11,492 bases of DNA from JAWWBN01 sp033720955 (lineage in GTDB: Bacteria > Acidobacteriota > Thermoanaerobaculia > Multivoradales > JAHEKO01). Positions within the stretch are counted from its first letter, which is position 1; each line of letters opens with the position of its first letter. This document shows positions 6,704 through 11,492 of this stretch, piece after piece. Made by a program: the position numbers and the translations under genes. A model generated the notes under the pieces. It did not search any database. It worked only from the letters and a program-made list of their open reading frames with translations, and had not been told where the DNA came from. The stretch lies in NCBI GenBank assembly GCA_033720955.1, contig JAWWBN010000109.1, positions 1 to 11,492 of the forward strand. Direction: 5' to 3'.

Positions 6704-6764
6704 TGACGCCGGCCAAGCCAGGGCCATTCCGGAAGACGACGCTGTGCAGGGCAGTGCCGGACGA

Positions 6765-6783
6765 CGTGCGGTGGGACCGCACG
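6765..6783. repeat. 8-bp hairpin between the HEPN operon and the toxin-antitoxin promoter
   Basis: CGTGCGGT (6765-6772) and ACCGCACG (6776-6783) form a perfect 8-bp stem with a GGG loop. It lies about 60 bases past the stop of the small membrane protein gene and 60 bases before the antitoxin promoter, so it could end the upstream minus-strand message. There is no T-run. A near-direct repeat (CCGGAAGACGACG / CCGGACGACG) lies just to its left. Confidence 0.4.
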
Positions 6784-6813
6784 CTGCAACCTGAGTCAGT
6801 GTGACGACGCCGG

Positions 6814-6822
6814 GCCACTTAC
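6814..6822. repeat. Partial inverted copy of the 6011 hairpin arm
   Basis: GCCACTTAC is the exact reverse complement of bases 6011-6019. The two copies face each other and enclose the toxin-antitoxin genes. Nine bases alone is thin evidence for an element boundary. Confidence 0.3.
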
Positions 6823-6843
6823 AGGGGATCAGGCGCCAGCTGT

Positions 6844-7089
6844 TTAGGCCTGCAGCTTCCGCCAGAGCTCCGACGCGCCTCGAGTACCAACGAACAGTCC
6901 CACTCCCAGCACCGCCTTCACCGAAGCACCCGCGACGGAGGCCCAGCGCTCGGCCCAGAAGAGGTCACGGTTGGATTCGTACTCCGCGGCTCCCGCAAGA
7001 CGGAAGGTGAAAGCCAATTCCACGAGCATCGGGACAGCACTGGCGGTGAAGTAGCAGCCGAGGACCGCGAGGCCGGGGCTAGGGGCCAC
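6844..7089 (-). CDS. Short two-helix membrane protein (possible gene remnant)
   Basis: This frame encodes 81 residues from a GTG at 7089 that overlaps the end of the HEPN gene by 11 bases; the stop is at 6844. Two hydrophobic helices are visible (about 6-28 and 49-68) with a charged loop ESNRDLFWAERW between them, and it ends in GASELWRKLQA. A second helix followed by G-x-x-x-L-W-R-[KR]-L resembles the C-terminal half of small hypothetical four-helix membrane proteins I remember from many genomes; no function is known for those. No Shine-Dalgarno is well placed, so translation would depend on coupling to the HEPN gene. The alternative is that this is the 3' half of an older gene whose 5' half was lost where the HEPN gene now sits. 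An ATG at codon 21 would cut the first helix and is unlikely. Confidence 0.45.
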   Translation of the reverse strand: MAPSPGLAVLGCYFTASAVPMLVELAFTFRLAGAAEYESNRDLFWAERWASVAGASVKAVLGVGLFVGTRGASELWRKLQA

Positions 7090-7546
7090 CGCCCGGGAGC
7101 ACCACGCTCTCCGCGAGCTCCCGCAGGCCGTGGGCGGTGCGCAGAGCTCGATCCACCTGGCGATCGGAAAGTGGCGGGGAGGCGACGCCCGGGAAGTCGT
7201 CCATCGGGGGGACGTCGGCATGGCGGTAGTCAGCCATCTGCCGGTCTGTCCACAGAGTCGAGTAGGCCTCCAGCAGGGGTGCCAGCGTGGACCAGAGGTC
7301 GATGAGCGTGCCCTTCCGGTCCATCGCGATCTGATCCAGTCGGTGTGTCTTGCCGACCCTGATCCTCCGTTTGTAGAGAATGGCTTTCAGGGCGTACTCC
7401 GACACCCGCTGAGCCTGAGAGATCATCTTGGACCGCTGGTGGCCGGCCGACCGCGCGGCAGCGAGATCTTCGAGTGTCTGACGGGCTCTGATCAGGCAGC
7501 TCACGGCTCGCTCGTCCCAGGTCACCGGGGGGTTCCGCTGGCTCAT
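7079..7546 (-). CDS. HEPN-domain protein (candidate RNase/toxin)
   Basis: This 155-residue soluble helical protein resembles HEPN domains. After an N-terminal helix (12-35), residues 44-58 (SQAQRVSEYALKAIL) match the usual 'A-x-x-A-x-E-x-A-L-K-A-L-L' helix, and residues 63-68 (RVGKTH) give the R-x4-H motif that forms the RNase active site in catalytic HEPN proteins (Arg63, His68). A Leu-rich helix follows at 81-93, and DYRHADVP (106-113) lies where HEPN proteins often carry a conserved 'YP' or 'R-Y' segment. HEPN proteins commonly act as toxins or abortive-infection RNases paired with a nucleotidyltransferase (MNT); no MNT gene is present in the window. The ATG at 7546 is preceded by no clear Shine-Dalgarno. 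The 3' end overlaps a short membrane protein frame. G+C is below that of the flanking metabolic genes by eye. Confidence 0.75.
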   Translation of the reverse strand: MSQRNPPVTWDERAVSCLIRARQTLEDLAAARSAGHQRSKMISQAQRVSEYALKAILYKRRIRVGKTHRLDQIAMDRKGTLIDLWSTLAPLLEAYSTLWTDRQMADYRHADVPPMDDFPGVASPPLSDRQVDRALRTAHGLRELAESVVLPGGGP

Positions 7547-7661
7547 GTCAACGTCCAGGAGTCTGCCGGGCCTTCTGACCCGCGCGACCCAGAGCTCGTT
7601 CGGTCACGGAGCGCTGCGGGCCGGTTCCCGAGTCCTTCGGCGCCCGAGACCCCGCCGGTCC

Positions 7662-8093
7662 TCAGCTCGCGCGGAGAGCGTCGGCGGAGGATGCCCCACC
7701 CGGGTCCCCCTTGCGCCGCTCGAGGTGGCGGCGGACGGCCCAGCCGCCCACGAGCGCGGCGGTCACCAGGCCGACGCCGGCCAGGAGGGTGAACCAGGCC
7801 GGGTCGTCGAAGCGATCGGAGCGCAGGATGTTGATCGTGTCGAGGGTCACCCAGCCGCCGATGACCGCGGCGCTCACCAGCGGCCGCCGGCCGCCGAGGA
7901 GGGCGGCCACCACCCCTCCCGCGATGCCGACCAGGAAGTTCGCCACGCCGCTGACCACGAGAACCGTCGGGCTCGAGGTGTGGAAGGTGACTCCGTCGAA
8001 CCAGACCTCGAGAACCAGGGTCGTGCCGAGCGAGATGACCAGGAAGCCCACCAGACCGGCAGCCAGCCAGCGCAGGACCGTGAGTAGTGTCAT
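7662..8093 (-). CDS. Four-helix integral membrane protein, unknown function
   Basis: This 143-residue protein has four hydrophobic helices at about 8-31, 43-67, 70-89 and 101-120. Between helices one and two is a short loop (VWFDGVTFHTSS), and between three and four a charged loop (RSDRFDDPAW). The C-terminal tail (121-143) is basic, then flexible. I do not recognise the family. Two ATGs are possible: 8099 (adds Met-Gly) and 8093. AAGAG directly abuts the first but lies six bases before the second, so 8093 is preferred. It follows the peptidase gene by 75 bases on the same strand and could share its transcript, but nothing in the sequence ties their functions. Pseudogene status is unlikely because the frame is intact and well formed. 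Confidence 0.8.
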   Translation of the reverse strand: MTLLTVLRWLAAGLVGFLVISLGTTLVLEVWFDGVTFHTSSPTVLVVSGVANFLVGIAGGVVAALLGGRRPLVSAAVIGGWVTLDTINILRSDRFDDPAWFTLLAGVGLVTAALVGGWAVRRHLERRKGDPGGASSADALRAS

Positions 8094-8168
8094 GCCCATC
8101 TCTTGCTCGGTCTACGGTCCGCGGGGTGCGAGGTTTCTGGCGCGGACCGATCTCGCGCCTCTCGTCCA

Positions 8169-9716
8169 TCAGTCGGCCGCGGGCACCAGGGTATCGCGCA
8201 GATAGGCACCGAAGCCCTCCTCGTCCACCAGGAAGGGCGGGCGGGTGAGCGTGGCGGCGCACTCGACGTCCAGACCCTCCACGGATCCGCGGTCCAGGAA
8301 GTCGGCCCAGATGCGGTGGACGCACGGCCAGGCGCCCTCCAGGTCGAACGGCCCGTGCTGGCCCTCCGAGAGCACCAGGTGGAGAGAGTCGGGGAAGAGG
8401 GTGCGGGCGTCTTCGGCGTACTCGGGGGGTGTCACCGGGTCGAGGGCGCCGGAGAGCATCAGGGTGGGAATGGACAGCACTCGCGGGGTCTCGACCGTGA
8501 GCGTGGGGAGCCGCTGGTGCGGCCAGTTGGCGCATCCCTGGAGCTGCTGCTCGAGGCGGTAGTTGCCCACCAGGGTCGGCGCGCCCCGGGCGAGGGCCGC
8601 CTCGACGTCGAAGGCCATCATCTCGGAGCACTGGACGGTGAGGACCAGGCCGTAGGCCAGGCTGCCGCGGAACATGCGCTCGATGAGCACCGCCATGGCC
8701 ACCAGGGGCCGCCAGTCGTCCGCCGCCCGGGCCCGGTGGAGCGCCCAGGGCAGCGCCCGCGAGGTGAAGGCGTAGTAGAGGATCAGGCGCAGGTTCTCGG
8801 TGAGCCATTCGCGCCCGACATCGATGACGAGGGTCTCGTCGGGCCGCGCCGGGTCCGGCAGGCTGACCCTACGCGGCCCGTCCGCCAGCTCGGCCAGCAC
8901 CTCGCGGGCCATCCCGTCCAGGGGGCCCAGCGCCGCGCACTCCGGCTGCGTGGCGCAGAGGGCGGCGAGGCCCGCCAGGGTGCGGTCCGTCCAGACGCCA
9001 CGCTTCGAGAGGTTCGAGACCAGCGGCGAGTTGAAGCCGATGCCGAACAGCGTCCGCACGCTCTGGGGGTAGCGCTGGGCGAAGACCATCGCCGACCAGG
9101 TGCCGTAGGAGCCGCCGCGGACGTTGATCGGGCCGTATCCCAGGTGGCGACGAACCCGCTCGACGTCGTCGGCGAAGTGGTCGGTGGTGTAGAGCGACGG
9201 GTCCAGGCGTGCCGAGAGCTCGGCGGCGCAGGAGCGGACCAGCTCCACCGGGAAGATCTCGCGTCGCTCGCCGGGGGAGAACTCCTGCCGCCACTCGCAG
9301 TCGAGCGGGTTGGAGCCGCCCGTGCCGCGCTGGTCCACCAGAACGATGTCCCGCGCGCGCACCGGCCCGGCGTAGACGCCGCCCCCCGCCCGCCGGGTGG
9401 CGGCGCCGCCGGGCCCGCCCTCGAAGATGAAGACGGGATCGTGGGGCGGGGCCTCCGACTGGGCGGGAACCACCACGATCTCCAGCCGGATGGAGCGCCC
9501 CTCCGGCCGGTCGCGGTCCTCGGGCACCTCGAGGCTCCCACAGAGCAGCGTCTCCTCCACCGGCGGCCGCTCGCACGGCTCGAGCATCGGCAGCCGCCGG
9601 TGGGCCAGGGCGGCCCAGTCGGGCGCGGGCGGAGGCTCGGGCTCGGGCGGGCGGCGGCCGGTGCAGCCGCCCAGCACGAGAAGGGAGGCGCGGAGGAGCA
9701 GACCCCGGACCGTCAT
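8169..9716 (-). CDS. TAP-like alpha/beta-hydrolase lipoprotein (aminopeptidase family)
   Basis: This 515-residue protein belongs to the group of tripeptidyl/prolyl aminopeptidases with a C-terminal TAP-like domain, which trim N-terminal residues or short peptides. A lipoprotein signal is visible: MTVRG, hydrophobic LLLRASLLVL, then GGC with Cys18 as the lipid-modified residue, followed by a proline-rich tether. So it is probably anchored in the periplasm or outer membrane. Seen features are VFIFEGGPGGA (95-105; the oxyanion strand, with Glu where many relatives have His), VDQRGTGGSNPL (127-138), nucleophile elbow GGSYG with Ser203, Asp426 in SGALDPVTP and His454 in EGQHGPF. The triad is complete. 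Cysteines at 48/59, 140/163, 254/260 and 363/395 suggest disulfides (inference). The ATG at 9716 is preceded by AGAGGG at good spacing. The open frame continues far upstream only as an antisense artefact over the acyltransferase gene. Confidence 0.93.
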   Translation of the reverse strand: MTVRGLLLRASLLVLGGCTGRRPPEPEPPPAPDWAALAHRRLPMLEPCERPPVEETLLCGSLEVPEDRDRPEGRSIRLEIVVVPAQSEAPPHDPVFIFEGGPGGAATRRAGGGVYAGPVRARDIVLVDQRGTGGSNPLDCEWRQEFSPGERREIFPVELVRSCAAELSARLDPSLYTTDHFADDVERVRRHLGYGPINVRGGSYGTWSAMVFAQRYPQSVRTLFGIGFNSPLVSNLSKRGVWTDRTLAGLAALCATQPECAALGPLDGMAREVLAELADGPRRVSLPDPARPDETLVIDVGREWLTENLRLILYYAFTSRALPWALHRARAADDWRPLVAMAVLIERMFRGSLAYGLVLTVQCSEMMAFDVEAALARGAPTLVGNYRLEQQLQGCANWPHQRLPTLTVETPRVLSIPTLMLSGALDPVTPPEYAEDARTLFPDSLHLVLSEGQHGPFDLEGAWPCVHRIWADFLDRGSVEGLDVECAATLTRPPFLVDEEGFGAYLRDTLVPAAD

Positions 9717-9962
9717 CCTCGGCCCTCTACCGGACGGGTCCCGAGGCGTCGTCGCTGCGGACGAGCTCACGGGAGAGAGTCCCGCAGCCGGCGAGGCTCG
9801 GTCCGTCGAGCCCGGTGAGGACGCCGGACAGACCGGTCCAGCGTGAGTTGGGGCTCTTGTCGCGCATCGGCTGGGACCGTCGCCCATCGTAGCAGGCGAT
9901 TTCGGCTCCTCGAGCCCGGCGCCGCCCTCGACGGCCGGCCGAAGCGCTAGAGTGGGCGGTCT
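9717..9962. other. Divergent intergenic region between the peptidase and acyltransferase genes
   Basis: This 246-base segment must carry both divergent promoters. I see no convincing -35/-10 pair for the peptidase. A short inverted repeat TCGCC/GGCGA around CATCGTAGCA lies near 9879-9898. For the acyltransferase, TAGAGT (9948-9953) resembles a -10 nine bases before the ATG, without a good -35; if used, the leader would be about three bases. No gene is supported here. Confidence 0.45.
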
Positions 9963-11366
9963 ATGACCCACCCCGCGATCTCCCCCGGCCGGATGTCGCG
10001 CGTGGACTGCGCGTGGCTGCGCATGGACAAGCCCACCAACCGGATGGTCATCACGGGCGTGCTGCTGATGGACGGCCTGCTGACCCGCGATGACCTCAAG
10101 GCGGTGCTCGAGAGCCGTCTGCTGTCCATCGAGCGGTTCCGTCAGCGGGTCGCGTTCCGCAACGGCAAGCCGCACTGGGAGCTGGACCCGGATTTCGACA
10201 TCGACCGGCACGTCGTGGAGGACAGGCTGCCCGAGCCGGGGGACGACCGGGCCCTCCAGGACCACGTGAGCTACTGGATGAGCCGGGACCTCGATCCCGA
10301 GCACCCCTGCTGGCAGGCCCGGCTGGTCCACAACTACCAGGGGGGCAGCGCCCTGGTGTTCCGCATCCACCACTGCATCGGCGACGGGATCGCCCTCATG
10401 CTGGTGCTGCTCTCCCTGACGGAGTCCCGGAACGAAGAGACCGGCGAGCTCTACCGCAGCCCACTGCGCTCCCTCTTCGACCCCGAGCCGATCTCTCCCG
10501 AGGCCGCGCGCGACCATCTCTCGCGGGTCATGCCGGCGGCGGTCAAGCTGCTCACCCTGCCGGCCCAGAAGCTGGCCGAGCTCAAGGGGTGGCAGAAGGC
10601 GGGCGCCTCGGTGCCGGCCTTCTCGAAGCTGGCCCTGCGGCCGCCGGACCCGCGGACGCAGTTCAAGGGCAAGCTGGGCGTCGAGCAGCGGGCCACCTGG
10701 TCGCGGCCGCTGCGGCTCGACGACGTCGAGGCGGTGCGCAGGGGTCTCGGCGGAACGGTCAACGACGTCCTGACCTCCGCACTCGCCGGGGCGCTGGGGC
10801 GCTATCTCGCCGGCGACGGAACGGTGTCGGAGAGGCTCAAGTTCCGTGCCGTGGTGCCGGTGAACCTGCGCCCGCTGGAGGAGATGGCGGCGCTGGGCAA
10901 CCAGTTCGGCCTCGTCTTCCTCTCCCTTCCGGTGGGCATCCGCGACCCGATCCGGCGGCTGGCCGAGGTGCGCCGCCGGATGAGCGCGCTCAAGCGCTCC
11001 TTCGAGCCCGTCGTCGCGCTCAAGGTCCTGGGGTTGCTGGGGGCGTCCCCGGAGCTCGCGCAGAAGCTGGCCGTGAGCATCTTCGGCGCCAAGGGGACGG
11101 CGGTTCTCACCAACGTCCCGGGGCCTCGCCGGACCCTCTACTTCGGCGGCAGGCCCATACGCTCCTTCATCTTCTGGGTCCCCCGCTCGGCCAACCTGAG
11201 CATGGGCCTGTCGATCGCCAGCTACGCGGGCGAGGTGCGTCTGGGGGTGGCCACCGACGTGGGGCTGGTGCCCGACCCCGAGACCATCGTCGCCGGCTTC
11301 CACGACGAGTTCGACCGGATGGCGGAGCTCGCCGCGAGCTCCGGCGGCGCATCACGGCCCGCCTGA
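9963..11366 (+). CDS. Wax ester synthase/diacylglycerol acyltransferase (WS/DGAT)
   Basis: This 467-residue enzyme joins a fatty acyl-CoA to a fatty alcohol or diacylglycerol, making storage wax ester or triacylglycerol at the inner face of the membrane. The catalytic HHxxxDG motif is visible as HHCIGDG (His136, His137, Asp141, Gly142). Other family landmarks are MSRVDCAWLRMDKPTN (11-26, near the usual N-terminus), TVNDVLTSALAGALGRYL (265-282, with Asn267-Asp268), VVPVNLRP (297-304), GNQFGLVFLSLP (312-323), TNVPGPRRTLYFGG (383-396) and a late G-x-S-x-x-S-Y segment (415-421). Length is normal for the family. The ATG at 9963 is used because family members usually have a few residues before the MSRVD motif; the ATG at 9993 is possible. 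No strong Shine-Dalgarno is seen. It is monocistronic and converges on the partial gene at the right edge. Acyl chain preference cannot be read from sequence. Confidence 0.95.
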   Translation: MTHPAISPGRMSRVDCAWLRMDKPTNRMVITGVLLMDGLLTRDDLKAVLESRLLSIERFRQRVAFRNGKPHWELDPDFDIDRHVVEDRLPEPGDDRALQDHVSYWMSRDLDPEHPCWQARLVHNYQGGSALVFRIHHCIGDGIALMLVLLSLTESRNEETGELYRSPLRSLFDPEPISPEAARDHLSRVMPAAVKLLTLPAQKLAELKGWQKAGASVPAFSKLALRPPDPRTQFKGKLGVEQRATWSRPLRLDDVEAVRRGLGGTVNDVLTSALAGALGRYLAGDGTVSERLKFRAVVPVNLRPLEEMAALGNQFGLVFLSLPVGIRDPIRRLAEVRRRMSALKRSFEPVVALKVLGLLGASPELAQKLAVSIFGAKGTAVLTNVPGPRRTLYFGGRPIRSFIFWVPRSANLSMGLSIASYAGEVRLGVATDVGLVPDPETIVAGFHDEFDRMAELAASSGGASRPA

Positions 11367-11370
11367 GGAC

Positions 11371-11392
11371 GGGCGTCACCGGCGCCCCTTTT
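11371..11392 (+). terminator. Weak terminator candidate after the acyltransferase gene
   Basis: GGGCG (11371-11375) and CGCCC (11383-11387) can pair around a 7-base loop, followed by C then TTTT (11389-11392). It begins five bases after the stop codon in a 48-base convergent spacer. The stem is short, so this is only a candidate. Confidence 0.4.
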
Positions 11393-11414
11393 CGATCGGG
11401 ACGCCGGGCGGGGC

Positions 11415-11492
11415 TCACTCCGCCGCGAAGATGTCGGCGAGAAACGTCTGCAGCTTGGCCCAGCTCTGCCGGTCGGCCGCCTCGTCGTAGGC
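11415..11492 (-). CDS. 3' end of a probable dienelactone-hydrolase-family gene
   Basis: Only the last 25 codons are in the window, ending at a TGA (11417-11415). The visible peptide AYDEAADRQSWAKLQTFLADIF has the pattern of the C-terminal helix of dienelactone-hydrolase-family alpha/beta hydrolases (Y-D-x-x-A-A-x-x-x-W-x-x-x-x-x-F). These hydrolyse cyclic esters or related small esters in the cytoplasm. With so little sequence the family call is tentative, although the reading as a coding end is supported by the sense-like composition and the nearby convergent gene. Confidence 0.55.
   Translation of the reverse strand, partial: AYDEAADRQSWAKLQTFLADIFAAE

Noticed and set aside
6668..6727. Longer antitoxin starting at the ATG at 6727
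   Set aside because: The extra 20 residues are unlike family N-termini and would cover the promoter and operator.
7130..7792. Plus-strand frame opposite the HEPN gene and the following spacer
   Set aside because: No motif, ends in an Arg/Gly/Pro string, and crosses two minus-strand genes.
7543..8808. Minus-strand frame of 421 codons overlapping the membrane protein and peptidase genes
   Set aside because: It is out of frame with two supported genes on the same strand, and its Arg/Gly/Pro/His-rich translation is typical of a shadow.
8103..9818. Plus-strand frame of about 570 codons opposite the peptidase
   Set aside because: Antisense shadow of a gene with a complete catalytic triad; the translation is low-complexity and unlike any protein family.
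8169..11303. Very long open minus-strand frame (over 1,000 codons) through the acyltransferase gene and the peptidase gene
   Set aside because: Only the part from 9716 down carries family motifs. The upstream part is antisense to the clear WS/DGAT gene, is rich in Arg/Gly/His/Gln as expected from a shadow frame, and a lipoprotein signal plus ribosome binding site mark 9716 as the start.
1..11492. CRISPR array, tRNA, rRNA, riboswitch, or complete insertion sequence
   Set aside because: I saw no regularly spaced repeats, no tRNA-like cloverleaf, no rRNA-like stretch, no known riboswitch core and no transposase motif on either strand by eye; a covariance-model scan was not possible.

Overview
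The window is 11.5 kb of high-GC bacterial DNA. Hand counts on single 60-base lines range from about 80% G+C in the peptidase gene to 53-63% in the toxin-antitoxin gene pair. A lipoprotein signal on a secreted hydrolase, a full UvrA-type excision repair ATPase and a wax ester synthase/diacylglycerol acyltransferase point to a free-living Gram-negative, probably environmental bacterium. The Acidobacteriota/Thermoanaerobaculia or Myxococcota-like groups are my guess only. There is no rRNA, tRNA or other taxonomic marker apart from uvrA.

Region 1 (1-5047, + strand) starts with the 3' three-quarters of uvrA. It is followed after 29 bases by a membrane protein with two DUF3592 modules and a C-terminal beta-sandwich-like domain. 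That gene is translationally coupled (GTGA overlap) to a secreted alpha/beta-hydrolase-like protein. The last two genes look like an envelope-associated pair, unrelated in function to uvrA.

Region 2 (5049-7546, - strand) is the accessory-looking part. In transcription order (right to left) it has a HEPN-domain protein overlapping a short two-helix membrane protein, a ribbon-helix-helix antitoxin with a RelE/ParE-type toxin, and a CPBP-family intramembrane protease. Between them lie AT-richer intergenic stretches with several inverted repeats. The toxin-antitoxin promoter is unusually legible: -35 TTGACG, 17-base spacer, -10 TATGAT, a perfect palindrome over the -35/spacer, and a predicted start site on the A of the antitoxin ATG, implying a leaderless message. 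A 20-bp perfect palindrome lies inside the toxin gene.

Region 3 (7662-9716, - strand) holds a four-helix membrane protein of unknown function. Upstream of it is a TAP-like alpha/beta-hydrolase lipoprotein (tripeptidyl/prolyl aminopeptidase-like).

Region 4 (9963-11492) has a divergently oriented wax ester synthase/DGAT on the + strand. Converging on it from the right edge is the last 25 codons of what is probably a dienelactone-hydrolase-family protein.

I did not find a clearly new multi-gene system. The best candidates for follow-up are the HEPN/two-helix membrane pair, the toxin-antitoxin locus with its leaderless promoter and intragenic palindrome, and the double-DUF3592/secreted-hydrolase pair.
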